Shown here piece by piece: positions 1 through 10,477 of a stretch of DNA of 64,000 nt (its first letter is position 1; each line of letters begins with the position of its first letter). The stretch comes from Lepas anatifera (lineage: Eukaryota; Arthropoda; Thecostraca; Lepadidae). The position numbers and the translations under genes were made by a program. Under the pieces are notes generated by a model. That model did not search any database. It was not told the DNA's origin and was given only the letters and a program-made list of their open reading frames with translations. The stretch lies in contig JAOTON010001028.1 of assembly GCA_034440635.1 (NCBI GenBank), positions 682,001 through 746,000 of the forward strand. Direction: 5' to 3'.

Positions 1-1050
1 AAACAAATTGACAAGAGCCTGAAACCTACGTAGGTAGCCGTGTATAATATCCCAGCGTTCACTGGTTGAAACGTCCAACTGAATCCAGGGGAGGCCCGAA
101 ATATAAGAATATTGAGAAGTAGAAAGGGATGTGTGCCGTATGTCATACAATTTTGAATTTTTCCAATCTGACTCGTATGTTTCTAATCTATTAAACTCCA
201 TCATCAATATGAAACTTCCTATCACCGCGAAGTATGTCACTCGGTGACCTTATCATATGATGTGAATATCAGATCAAATGACCTCAACATCAACAATAAT
301 CAGATCGACACCAAAACTGACCTCAATACCATCAGGTTGGACATTTTTGGAAAGGGTCACTACAAACTCGTGACCTGACCTTGGCCTCGTGACCTGACTT
401 TGGACGACTCACGTCTACATATTTCCAAATGAATTGCAAAAAAACATCAGGGTTGAATTAGTCACGTCAGAGCTGCGCATCAATACGCGCCGTCCGTTAA
501 CGGGCATTATCTCAGGAAACGTGGGATGCTTAAAAAGAAAAAAACACACCCCACTTCGGGGAAGATAAAAAGGCCAATTCCGTCAAAACTTGCCTTGGTA
601 AAACCATGAATTTCTTTACGGTGCCTAGCATAGCTACAAAAAGCGCAACAGCAAAAAAATTTGGATCTACACATTCACCAAGCCGACTGTTCCAAACAGA
701 TCAGTCTGGCCATCCGTTCCTCTATCGCGCCAGTAATCATGAAATGTAAAACCTGACCAACAAAGAACCGGATCAAACCTACCACCGGCCAAGCAAGAAT
801 TTCGCTGCAAAAACGGAGAGGGCCGATGACCCTTCCGGGTACATAAAAACGCTGGGAGCAGCGTTTGTCGGCCAGTTGCACTGGAGCCGCGCACGACCCA
901 AAACGTAGACCCAGGAGCCAGGCCGAACATATCAGTGCAGGTACACAGTCCAGCAGTAAGCTCGGAGTTCATGGGCGCGTCGTGTAGAACGGATATTGGC
1001 ACATCGTAGTGTGGACAACATAGTTTCTGAGGTAGCTCTTGAGCAGAGCC
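1..1050. other. Left-edge non-coding stretch, probably TMTC3 intron
   Basis: No exon of either neighbouring gene is recognisable here. The part from about 230 to 420 has several GTGACCT/TGACCT motifs like those in the transposable elements at 42-57 kb, so it is probably transposon-derived. About 900-1050 should contain the promoter of the plus-strand gene starting at 1051. I see no clear TATA box. A TMTC3 exon continuing from the one at 2761-2880 was looked for on the minus strand and not found. Confidence 0.4.
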
Positions 1051-1965
1051 ATGCGGGCCGATTTCACCAGCCTTCTCACTACGACTGTGCTCGTGTTATT
1101 TTGTGGCGTTGATCGCGGCCATTCGGTCAACAGTACCGACCTGACACTCGCCCGAGCTCCAGAGAAAAACCAACATAACTGTGACCTTTTCCCAGCATGC
1201 TGCGACCTTCGTCAGTCACCGGTTGACCTGGACATCTGCGATGCCAAAGAAGAGAGGAAGCCTCTTCAGCTCACTCACTTCCAGCAGGCGCCGCAGATGA
1301 CACTGCGCAACACTGGCAGTCGCGTCTTAATGTCTCTGAATTTCACCGGTGAGAGAACACCTACAGTTAAAGGCGCTGGCATCCCCGGCGAGTATCTGCC
1401 AGCCCTAGGCTTTCTGCTCTGGGGTTCCACAGACGACAGAGGATCTGAGCACGCCTTAAATGGCGTCAAATACCCACTTGAAATTCAAATATTCGCACGG
1501 AACCTTAAATACACACCGGAGGAAGCGCTCACAAATGTGGACGGATTTGTGGCTCTCGCAATCCTAGGAAAGAAGAGTACCAAACCGCTGAAGGCGCGGA
1601 ACCAGCGTGGAATCGCCAGTCTGGCGGCTGCACTTACACAAATCCAAAATGCTAACACTGAAACCGAAGTGCAGACTCCTCCACACCTCTCCAAACTGTT
1701 GCCACTCCACAAGGACAAGTTCTACAAGTACTCTGGCTCGCTGCCGTTTCCTATATGCTTCCAGACTGTGACCTGGATCGTCTTCACAAGCCCAGTGCCG
1801 GTGACCGATGTTGAACTGACCTTGTTACGACAACTACGAAACATTGCTGGTGTGCCCATCACAAATATCGCCAGACCCCTTCAGCCCCTCAACAGTCGTC
1901 CGAAGAGGTTCAGGGGTGTGTTCCCTGAGCCCGGTCAACTGAAGCAGTGTAAAACTGCGAAGTGA
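1051..1965 (+). CDS. Secreted carbonic-anhydrase-related protein, intronless, predicted catalytically inactive
   Basis: This 304-residue frame has the alpha-carbonic anhydrase layout: RQSPVDLD near residues 54-61, a WGS...GSEH core near 124-134, LTNVDGFVALAILGK near 160-174, YSGSLPFPICFQTVTWIVF in the second half, and a closing RPLQPLNSR. The start at 1051 gives a hydrophobic signal peptide (LLTTTVLVLF); an in-frame non-ATG extension 12 bases upstream is less likely. The protein should be secreted, with possible N-glycosylation at NST and NFT. In active enzymes the zinc histidines sit in FHFHWG and ELHLVHW. Here the matching stretches read GFLLWG and LEIQIF, so all three ligands are gone, and the TT pair after GSL is PF. 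This predicts no CO2 hydration and a binding or matrix role, as in CA-related proteins (inference). It is a single exon, antisense to and apparently within an intron of TMTC3, which suggests a retrocopy or a lineage-specific gene. Confidence 0.85.
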   Translation: MRADFTSLLTTTVLVLFCGVDRGHSVNSTDLTLARAPEKNQHNCDLFPACCDLRQSPVDLDICDAKEERKPLQLTHFQQAPQMTLRNTGSRVLMSLNFTGERTPTVKGAGIPGEYLPALGFLLWGSTDDRGSEHALNGVKYPLEIQIFARNLKYTPEEALTNVDGFVALAILGKKSTKPLKARNQRGIASLAAALTQIQNANTETEVQTPPHLSKLLPLHKDKFYKYSGSLPFPICFQTVTWIVFTSPVPVTDVELTLLRQLRNIAGVPITNIARPLQPLNSRPKRFRGVFPEPGQLKQCKTAK

Positions 1966-2046
1966 TGGAACACCACCCCTTTGGGGAGGCGGCAGAAGGG
2001 GAGCAGACGACGGCAAGGGTGTCAGTTGGTCTGGGCTTGTAAGGGG

Positions 2047-2052
2047 CAATAA
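2047..2052 (+). promoter_or_regulatory. Polyadenylation signal AATAAA
   Basis: A canonical AATAAA lies about 82 bases after the TGA of the carbonic-anhydrase-related gene, on the same strand. This is the expected spacing for a short 3' UTR and supports an expressed, compact, independent transcription unit. Confidence 0.7.
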
Positions 2053-2199
2053 AGTATCTGTACGTGATACGATAAAAGGTACAATTTACTACAGCGCGAA
2101 GTTAAGGGACGTTGTCCCATCGAATTGTTTTACTCCACTGACTCGAGTTTCATTCAGGTTTTCTTTGGACTCACCAACATGAATAAACACTAATACAAG

Positions 2200-2405
2200 C
2201 CCATTGGACAGGGGAAGGGTGACACAATGGAAGGAGTTCCCGGCCTCTGAAGCCGCGGGTCCCGGGTTCAAGCCTCGGCAGGTTCTATGAGTAAGTGTAA
2301 GCTGATCCCCGAGAATCCTCCTCATACCCCAGCCTCACAGGGTAGAGTTGAGATGAACCGGACAGCCTAGCATTGGATGCGTTGTTAGGCCCAAACGAGT
2401 AGCAA
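2200..2405 (+). repeat. tRNA-derived SINE
   Basis: It has a pol III B-box-like GGTTCAAGCCT near 2268, the shared body phrase AGCTGATCCCC near 2299, and the 3' portion GATGCGTTGTTAGGCCC. The same order is found in the element at 55,060 and in reverse at 25,230 and 59,160. It lies in a TMTC3 intron, opposite in direction to TMTC3. Confidence 0.65.
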
Positions 2406-2760
2406 ATGTACAGGAGCAGCCTTTCGGGCGTATCCAGGCAGTGAAAGACAGCAAAATTTCGAACGTATCAACGACAGAAACCTTTCGAACGTATCTACGC
2501 AGGGAAAAAATAAACACATGGTGAAACAAAGACATAACAGTTGGAAAATACAATTATTATGTTTCAGATGGCGAAAAAGACTTGCGTCGAAACGCCACCA
2601 TCTGTTGTATGTTTGTTTCAGTGTCGATATTTATCAAGCATTGTAATACTCACGCCATACCTGCAAACTGTACCAGCCTCTACTCCCTTCTAACAAGTAC
2701 AGTGTAGGCGAGACAGCAGAGCTGTGGTGGTAAACCTGGGAGCGCCGACAGCACCGTTAC

Positions 2761-2880
2761 CTGTATGATGACGGCGGAGTTGAGCAGCGCCTGCTGGTGG
2801 TCTGGATCACGCTCCAGAGCCTGGTCCAGGTATGTCTGAGCGCGCTCCTGGTCCCCCTGCTCCAGCCATACCACACCCAA
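2761..2880 (-). CDS. TMTC3: TMTC3 exon 14 (TPR module)
   Basis: Forty codons, phase 0 at both ends. It encodes LGVVWLEQGDQERAQTYLDQ and ends NSAVIIQ, the TPR helix pair preceding the ESGE region of known TMTC3. Acceptor CTCCGGCAG|TTGGG; donor ATACAG|GTAAC. The acceptor side is the seed of the tandem array to its right, which holds two more copies of the acceptor and its flank. No following exon is seen in the window. Confidence 0.9.
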
Positions 2881-3500
2881 CTGCCGGAGCACGCGGGTCG
2901 GCCACATCACACCCACATCACACCTGTAGGTCTCCACATCAAACCTGGCTGCCGGAGCACGCGGGTCGGCCACATCACACCCACATCACACCCGTAGGTC
3001 TCCACATCACAACTGCAAGTCATCCACATCAAACCCAACTGCCGGAGCACGCGGGTCGGCCACATCACACCCACAGGTCATCCACATCACACCTGTAGGT
3101 CTCCACATCACACCTGCAGGTCTCCACATCACAGCTGTAGGTCTCCACATCACACCTGCAGGTCATCCACATCACATCTACAAGTCATCCACATCACAAC
3201 TGCAGGTCTCCACATCACATCTGCAAGTCATCCACATCAGATCTACAAGTCATACATCACAACTGCAGGTCTCACATCACATCTGCAAGTCATACATCAC
3301 ATCTACAAGTCATCCACATCACAACTGCAGGTCTCCACATCACATCTGCAAGTCATCCACATCACATCTACAAGTCATCCACATCACAACTGCAGGTCAT
3401 CCACATCAAACCTGTAGGTCATCCACATCACACCAGCAGGTGAACCGCATCACACACAATTTCAGGTCAGCCACACCGCACCAACAGGTCAGCTACAGAT
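2881..3500. repeat. Minisatellite carrying copies of the exon 14 acceptor
   Basis: Two layers are visible. Near exon 14, the block CTGCCGGAGCACGCGGGTCG (acceptor and upstream flank in reverse) appears at about 2881, 2950 and 3039, spaced about 69 and 89 bp. Farther out, a roughly 21-bp unit (CCACATCACACCTGCAGGTCT and variants) repeats to about 3500. On the TMTC3 strand this gives three near-identical acceptors in tandem. Confidence 0.85.
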
Positions 3501-4098
3501 GAAAATTGGCAGTTTTGCATTTTTCAGGCTCAAGCTGGCACCGCCTGAATGTATGTGTAAAGGCCCGTTCCCAGCGTTTCAGCACAAATTTTAATCCGTA
3601 CAGGCCGCTCGCTCACATCATCCTTCAAGTCCGTTCTCATTTGCAAGACTCTCGGGCTTACTTACTCGCCCACCGGTTACAAAAAACGGTGAAAAGAACT
3701 CCGCATGACGGAAAACCTCGGCTGAGGGCGTGAAACCCCACAATCGGCACAATAAATATCAAGTCTATTCGCAAAATCCAACTCTGACATTGTTTTGTAG
3801 GCATCCGGCACATACATCATCTTTCAGCTTGTGAATAGACATGACGCCCTGTCCCCATCTGCCGTCGAATTTTCGCACCAGTGTTTCGCAAGTCGGGAAA
3901 TGGACGGGCGAACCGGAGTACGATCGCCGTGGCAAGTAGCACAACTAGGATACTGATGATGCGAGCGGACATCCTCAGCGGAAAATCAGTAGCAGCCATG
4001 CGACACCATTATTTGAACCGCATGCGATTTTCGGCACGAGGAAATGCTGCCAACAGGCCTTTAGTTACAGCAGCGGTGCTGTGGAGTGGGGTCATTAC
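3500..4098. other. TMTC3 intron 13 interior, nothing recognised
   Basis: Unique-looking sequence between the acceptor array of exon 14 and the donor of exon 13. No coding, RNA or mobile element signature is evident. Short open frames here have no recognisable domain. Confidence 0.4.
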
Positions 4099-4242
4099 GT
4101 TGTAGTAGAGGTCGGCGTTGTCGGCGTCGTAGCGGAGCGCCGTCTCGTAGGCGCGCTGCGCCTCCCTGGTGCGGTTCATTCTGATGAGCACGTCGCCACG
4201 GTTGATGTAGGCGCGCGTGTAGTCGGCGCGCATGCTGATCGC
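4099..4242 (-). CDS. TMTC3: TMTC3 exon 13 (TPR module)
   Basis: Forty-eight codons, phase 0 at both ends, acceptor CATTGGCAG|GCG and donor AAC|GTAATG. It starts with AISMRADYTRAYINRGDVLI, matching AISMRP...AYISRGE of known TMTC3, and ends DNADLYYN. It encodes one full TPR. Confidence 0.93.
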
Positions 4243-4540
4243 CTGCCAATGCACACCGGCTGTGGCATACTTCAGCAGTTTGAGCTAGAATACAAGGTAC
4301 ATTTTTGCAATGGATTTAAGACCCAGAACCTCGTTTAACTCTAACAAGCCTTGAATCCGGTTTTGAAAAAGCTAAGAGCATTTAACGGACCTATGCGTGC
4401 AAACATTGATGCAATACAGCCCAAATAAGAAAGCAACTCGTTCCTTGAAAGGCATTTTACGGTGTTTACCGTATTTTCCTAACGTCCGCCACTTCGACTC
4501 TGTCTTATTGAAGGTTAAGGCTGGAAAATTGTTTCTTACA
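4243..4540. other. TMTC3 intron 12, non-repeat part
   Basis: About 300 bases of ordinary intronic sequence between exon 13 and the 29-bp array. No feature was seen beyond the acceptor of exon 13. Confidence 0.4.
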
Positions 4541-4544
4541 GCTC

Positions 4545-5415
4545 ATCTGTCGGTAGAGCGTGTCCGCTTCCTCATCTGTCAGTTGAGCGTGTCCGCTTCC
4601 TCACCTGTCGGCAAAGCGCGTCCGCTTCCTCACCTGTCGGTAGAGCGTGTCCGCTTCCTCACCTGTCGGTAGAGCGTGTCCGCTTCCTCACCTGTCGGTA
4701 GAGCGTGTCCGCTTCCTCACCTGTCGGTAGAGCGCGTCCGCTTCCTCACCTGTCGGTAGAGCGTGTCCGCTTCCTCACCTGTCGGTAGAGCGTGTCCGCT
4801 TCCTCACCTGTCAGTAGAGCGTGTCCGCTTCCTCACCTGTCAGTAGAGCGTGTCCGCTTCCTCACCTGTCGGTAGAGCGCGTCCGCTTCCTCACCTGTCA
4901 GTAGAGCGTGTCCGCTTCCTCACCTGTCAGTAGAGCGCGTCCGCTTCCTCACCTGTCAGTAGAGCGTGTCCGCTTCCTCACCTGTCGGTAGAGCGTGTCC
5001 GCTTCCTCACCTGTCAGTAGAGCGTGTCCGCTTCCTCACCTGTCAGTAGAGCGTGTCCGCTTCCTCACCTGTCAGTAGAGCGCGTCCGCTTCCTCACCTG
5101 TCAGTAGAACGTGTCCGCCTCCTCACCTATCGGTAGAGCGTGTCCGCTTCCTCACCTGTCGGCAAAGCGCGTCCGCTTCCTCACCTGTCAGTAGAGCGTG
5201 TCCGCTTCCTCACCTGTCAGTAGAGCGCGTCCGCTTCCTCACCTGTCGGTAGAGCGTGTCCGCTTCCTCACCTGTCGGTAGAGCGCGTCCGCTTCCTCAC
5301 CTGTCAGTAGAGCGTGTCCGCTTCCTCACCTGTCGGTAGAGCGTGTCCGCTTCCTCACCTGTCGGTAGAGCGTGTGCGCTTCCTCACCTGTCGGTAGAGC
5401 GTGTCCGCTTCCTCC
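4545..5415. repeat. 29-bp minisatellite: exon 12 end plus splice donor, about 29 copies
   Basis: The unit on the TMTC3 strand is GAAGCGGACACGCTCTACCG followed by ACAG|GTGAG. It is the last 24 coding bases of exon 12 followed by the first 5 bases of the intron, repeated head to tail at exactly 29 bp. Variants are mostly single transitions (GGT/AGT, GTG/GCG, CAGT/GGCA). Almost every unit keeps a strong CAG|GTGAG donor. The array is wholly intronic if the first donor is used. Confidence 0.95.
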
Positions 5416-5534
5416 AGCCGACTGGCGTTGCGCGCCAGCAGGTTGGCAAGATTGAGCAGCACGTTGAGGTGGTTGGGAGCTATACGGGCCTGGTACGTTT
5501 GTCCTGGCCGGGCGCGCGGCAGTAGCTGCTTTGC
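5388..5534 (-). CDS. TMTC3: TMTC3 exon 12 (TPR module)
   Basis: Forty-nine codons, phase 0 at both ends. Acceptor CTACCGTAG|GCA; donor CGACAG|GTGAGG. It encodes [20 protein letters not shown] then [16 protein letters not shown] and ends [11 protein letters not shown], close to the family's RIAPNHLNV and RLEEADQLYRQ. Its 3' end is copied about 29 times in the adjoining array. The first donor is chosen because each further 29-bp unit would shift the frame. Confidence 0.93.
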
Positions 5535-5794
5535 CTACGGTAGAGTACAGGATATATCAAGAGATACTGGGCAAGTCCAGACGCCTCGCACAAGCATTTG
5601 GCAGCACAAATGCTAGTTCCACTATTCATTTACGCAAATCGCAGCGAGTGTGGTGGAAAGCAGGCCGATATAAATAGGTTTAAATTTCAAGCAAATCCCT
5701 TAGTCAGCATTAGCAACAGGGGCATTTCTAGTTTGCCGCACATTAGTTACGGGCGGCAGCGGGGGCAGCCAGGCCCGGTGGGCGCGCCGCTCAC

Positions 5795-5888
5795 CGTGCG
5801 GTAGGCCTGTTCGGCCTCCTCCAGCTGGTCCAGGGTGGTGTGCGTGCGGCCCACGTTGATGTGAGCGCCGATGTCATCCGGCTGCACC
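5795..5888 (-). CDS. TMTC3: TMTC3 exon 11 (TPR module)
   Basis: Ninety-four bases: one base completing an Arg codon, then 31 codons, ending in phase 0 at ACG|GTGAGC. Acceptor TTTGGGCAG|G. It encodes [20 protein letters not shown] and ends EQAYRT. PDDIGAH.NVGRT is highly conserved in TMTC3. Confidence 0.93.
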
Positions 5889-6127
5889 CTGCCCAAACAC
5901 CACCCGACTGATCACCACCGCACATGCTCTCAAGCACATCGCAACTCCCGCAGGCGAAACTGTATCAGCGGGTCACACAGATTGTGTCCTCATTTTTTGG
6001 CACGGCTGTCCCTAGAGCTCAGGTGCCAGTGGCCCGGTGGTCCTCAGAGCTCACATGACAGTGGTCTAGTCGTCTGCGGAGCCCACGTCACAGTGACCCG
6101 GCAAATCCAGTTCTCATCTGTCCTGAC

Positions 6128-6228
6128 CTGACCGCGTGCTTGAAGTACAACAGCGCCTCCTGGTAGCGGCGCTCCGCCTCCAACGCGTGCCCGACGTTGT
6201 TGTACAGCTTGGCGTTGGCTCTTGTAAC
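6128..6228 (-). CDS. TMTC3: TMTC3 exon 10 (TPR module)
   Basis: 101 bases, starting in phase 0 (TTCGCAG|GTT) and ending after two bases of a codon (GTCAG|GTCAGG), which joins exon 11. It encodes NAKLYNNVGHALEAERRYQE and then ALLYFKHAV. A GT six bases earlier (GCG|GTCAGG) was rejected because it breaks the reading phase. Confidence 0.92.
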
Positions 6229-6279
6229 CTGCGAACAAACTTCGGGTCATAAAATTGTCTCATCGACCCCACGCAGAGT

Positions 6280-6722
<443 letters not shown>

Positions 6723-6736
6723 GTCCGGTTACTGAC

Positions 6737-6854
6737 CTGCAATCCTGCCATGAATATTGTGTACTCGCTTTCCCAATCGCCAGTGCGATGGTGGGTTTTC
6801 AGACCGTGGAAAAGCACCAGCCATGCTGTTGCCATGACGACCAGGAGCCGCCAC
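6737..6854 (-). CDS. TMTC3: TMTC3 exon 9 (last membrane segment and start of TPR region)
   Basis: 118 bases: one base, then 39 codons. Acceptor CTGTCTCAG|G; donor TTGCAG|GTCAGT. It encodes the hydrophobic [20 protein letters not shown] followed by [14 protein letters not shown]. Known TMTC3 has a matching membrane helix followed by DWESEYTLF. Confidence 0.92.
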
Positions 6855-6899
6855 CTGAGACAGGTTCCACCAGGAACATTAGTCATTGCACGGCACATT

Positions 6900-8015
6900 T
6901 CACTGCAAAAAAAACGTTACACGGTTTGCACGGGAGCACTGAGCAACATACAAAAATACCGTTGGAACACACACCAAACGCCTAAATTCGACGCTCTTCA
7001 ATAAGTATGGGCGCTATATGACTTCGCAGGTAGGCGCGCCCCTAAACTGAAATAATCAATCAATCGACGCTCTTTGGTTTCCAGATATGGCACATGATAC
7101 CAGTTTATAATTTACACCTTCAGAGTTTCGGAACTAAGTTGCCATGGGGTCGGACCAGATAGGTTGTCTTTTGAAAAATGCAGCCAGTTTCTTCCATGAG
7201 CTCTGAAGTTTTACCTCGGTTCAGTCGGATCATTCCTAGCAACCCGGTGACTTGGGGGACTAGGACACATCCAACCCAAACATAAATGCTTTGGACTGTA
7301 CTCGACCACCAATATTTTGTATTTCCTGGGTACACACAGTTGAATCTTTGGGCAACAAATAACAAATCGGGCAACAATCATTAAATAACGCCAAACATTT
7401 CAGAGTTCCTACTGTTCTCAATCTGCTGAATACTCCACCTCACTGCAAATATACCATTGTACATCCAAGCCCTGCAGTCACTCTGTGCGAAACCCCAAGG
7501 AGCGGGGCATGGTTCAGTAGCCTGGTCCAAAAATGTTAAGTTGGAAAATGTTTTGCTCCACAAGCCTGCCCCTGTTACACTAGCCCTAAAGACCATTCAC
7601 ACCAAATCTTAGACAAATGTGATGAATTTTAGGGGTCGCTCACAAAGTCATCTTTGGGAGAAGGAATGAACTATTCACAGTATGTTGATATGTGTATTCT
7701 TCCAAAAGACATGTACATACATACGTACAGACATGTATATACATATTTCATGAAAATTATTTGAATTCATCAAGAACTTAACGATTTAAACATCCACGCT
7801 GTCTCAGTGAAAAAGCAAAAAGATCACGGCCCGAACCTATCTAACAATGTTAGGAAGCTTGCTGCTTTCATCGGTCACTCTTCGCCAAAATAGGGCTACT
7901 ACGACAATAAAGGTATCGCTACCATAGTAAACAATGCCATCAATCCATAGGTACCATTATTTCAACGCACTTTCAAGAAAGACGGATTGGTGTGAGCACT
8001 CAAACTATCGTTCAC
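6900..8015. other. Intron 8, AT-rich, nothing definite
   Basis: Low-complexity AT-rich intronic DNA. The TTACACTAGCCCTAA string near 7570 resembles part of the short MITE found at 51.8, 53.2 and 57.1 kb, so a degraded copy may be present. No coding signal is seen. Confidence 0.35.
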
Positions 8016-8019
8016 CAGT

Positions 8020-10390
8020 TCAGCAGCTAACTGATTTCATTAGTCCGCCCTTGACTGGGAATGGGAGACGACGACGGTGATCAGCTACGATACGCAGAAT
8101 GTACTGTTTCTGCTCTTCGTCCTTCGTCAGTGACGCGTTGTAGGACTCGACAAGCGAAACAGCCCTCTCAGCTGCGTCGTTTACGACGTTCAAGGACTTG
8201 GCGGACTTCTTCATCTCCTGGAAGGTTTGGTTCTTCTCCCACGTGTCGGGAGCATCCTTCAAAAAGGATGACTTTGCTTTCTCCGTCCCGTGCTCAGTGA
8301 TGGCGCTGAACAACTTCAAAGTCCTCTTGGTAACAAACTCGTCAAGCCCAATGCCAGTCTCGGGAACCTCTTTCAGGCGACGGGGGCAGCCTGACTTTTC
8401 CCCTCGTTCCAGGTTGGCTACCATCTTGCCCTTTGTCACGACGTCCACCTTCTCGTCAAAGAAAGCCAGTCCCACCAGATGTTCTGCCAGATACCACATA
8501 TGACGAGTGAAGGCTGTGATGGCTGCCGCGGCGACCGGCTTGTTGGGGTACTCTTGAAGGGCTTGGAGGAAGCTCAAGTCGTTTCGGGGGCCTGTACGCC
8601 TCTTGGAGCCTCGTTCCAGAACCGGACGTAGATGAGAGCTACGAAGAGCGATAGTGACTTCACGGCACGTGCCTCCTTGGCAGTAAGGCGGAACTGTTTC
8701 TGGAACAGGAAGATCTTCAGGACATACAGTCCCTTCCCCATCCACCGTGCGTGATGTGTTGGGCCTGGGGGCCGAAACTTGGTCTTGTGGCCTTCTCCAT
8801 TCAGGAGGAGTAGGCTCAGGCTGAGGAGCTCTGCGTAGTCTGCTCGCACTTGCTGCTCTTTCATGGCCTGCTGGAGGTAGTGAATCATGTCGGTGCGCAG
8901 TTCTTCCAGTTGTCCGTCTTCAAACATCTCGCCGGGAGCCGCACTGTATACATCTTTATTGATGGTAGGCCACTCTGCTTTGAATCTCTTGAAGCTAGCA
9001 GTTTCAGGTCCCTCTGTAGACCCAAAGACTTCCCGGAAGACACTTGAGAGGCTGATCTCGTAGATATGGTGACGACAGGCTATCCAAACGAGCTCTCTCC
9101 CCAGTCCCTCTTCGATCAGCGTGCAGGCTCCGCGATGAAGTCCCGTGTTCGAGGCAGTAGTGTCAAACACCAATCCTTGAATATTAGGTCGGAGTGACCA
9201 GTCATCAAGAGCTGTCATGCATGCGGCTGCTTGAGCCTTGCCCGTTCCTCTTTCTACCTTTGGCGCAGCTAACAGCTTTTTCAAGGTCACCTGAACCAGT
9301 CACTAGTATGGCCACCCGGTCGACAGCTCCCCCATCGCCGGTGTAATCTGGTAGAATCTTGCTATCCCAGTGTAGGAGCAGTGGACCTTTAGGAGTGAAC
9401 TCCTCCCTGATCACGAGTGGCCGCTTGAAACCGTGTCTGACGCCGAGATCGCCGAATGGAACTTCTGGAGAGGGTTAGATTTGAGACATCGTGTCCAAGC
9501 GCCTGTGCCACGGTACCAGCTACGAACACGGCTCCGCGGTCTGAAACTTTTGCTCTATCGAGAGCTGACACGATGGCAGGAGATGCGAATATATTCCTGT
9601 GTGGTGTGGGAGGAGGCGGTGACGTATTCGAGCAGCTGGGGATGGGTGAAAAGTCTTCATCAGTCTCGGTCTCAGGATCGGAGGAGGACATGGAGGATAG
9701 CTGAGCCGCTGACTCCGAAAATGAAGTTGCTTCTGCCCTTGCCTTTGTCCTTCTCACATTCTCTTGCTCGTCCCGAAGTCGCTTTCTATGCTCCCTTCCC
9801 GCAGTCACGAGGTCGAGGCCAGACATACTACATACCATGACATCCTCACGCTGCATTGCATAGAAAGCGCGATCCTCTTCATTGGTTATCTGTGCCATGG
9901 CGTCACTTGCCCCAACGTCAAAGAGCTCGTTGAAGGAGTCATGGAAAATCTTAGCCTGCGTTTGACTGGACCCGACTCTCTTTCGATTCTTTTTCAATGT
10001 TTGGTACTGGTCCATCAACTTCTCCAATTTCCGCATGCATGAATCCAAACGCTGTGTAGGAATTCTTGCCCTTTTCCAGTTATCACAGCAGGCCTCACAT
10101 GTTCTCTGAAAGCTCTCCTTGAAAGGAAGTTGTTGCTTTAGATGGTGGAATTGCACCATGCGAAGCATGTCGCCTCGAGTTGGAAGCCTAGCGGTTGAGA
10201 ATGACTTCAACGGACTTTCTATTAACCACCATTCTGGTGAACTTCGTGTTTTTTCGTGCTGAAGACTTCATCTGCGAAAGAATAACACAAATATTACATT
10301 TTGAGTGACCTCTAAAAATGCATGAAATCGTCCCAAATTTTGTACACAGAACACGTACACATAGTGTAACAAGGGCAACATTGTGGAGCA
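8020..10390 (-). pseudogene. Degenerate hAT-like DNA transposase in TMTC3 intron 8
   Basis: Four overlapping frames together make one protein of about 700 residues, interrupted by at least three frameshifts (near 9400, 9285 and 8600). In order: a Ser- and acid-rich N-terminal part, LLLHWDSKILPDYTGDGG, VTGSGDLEK, GLVFDTTASNTG with a candidate catalytic Asp, ACRHHIYEISL (C-x2-H type), HHARWM, and a C-terminal NDAAERAVSLVESYNASLTK with a candidate catalytic Glu. The D..D/CxxH/RW..E layout is that of hAT-superfamily transposases. The family name is my inference. No clear terminal repeats were located. It reads in the same direction as TMTC3. Confidence 0.65.
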
Positions 10391-10477
10391 CACTTTCAAA
10401 AAACTTTCAAAATTTCCATATATGTTTGGACCAGGCTAATGGTTCAGTCATCCAAGCATGGGAGCGGGCTGGAGCTA

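Noticed and set aside
1966..2760. Next TMTC3 exon (ESGE... region) expected after exon 14
   Set aside because: No minus-strand segment here or at 1-1050 matches; the remaining exons are taken to be outside the window.
4545..5415. CRISPR-like array of 29-bp repeats
   Set aside because: The repeats are head to tail with no spacers, derive from the adjacent exon, and sit in a eukaryotic intron.
6128..6228. Alternative exon 10 donor at GCG|GTCAGG
   Set aside because: It would put exon 11 out of phase; the CAG|GTCAGG six bases on joins correctly and matches the family sequence.
8061..9840. Plus-strand frames of 65-135 residues
   Set aside because: Shadows of the minus-strand hAT-like transposase relic.
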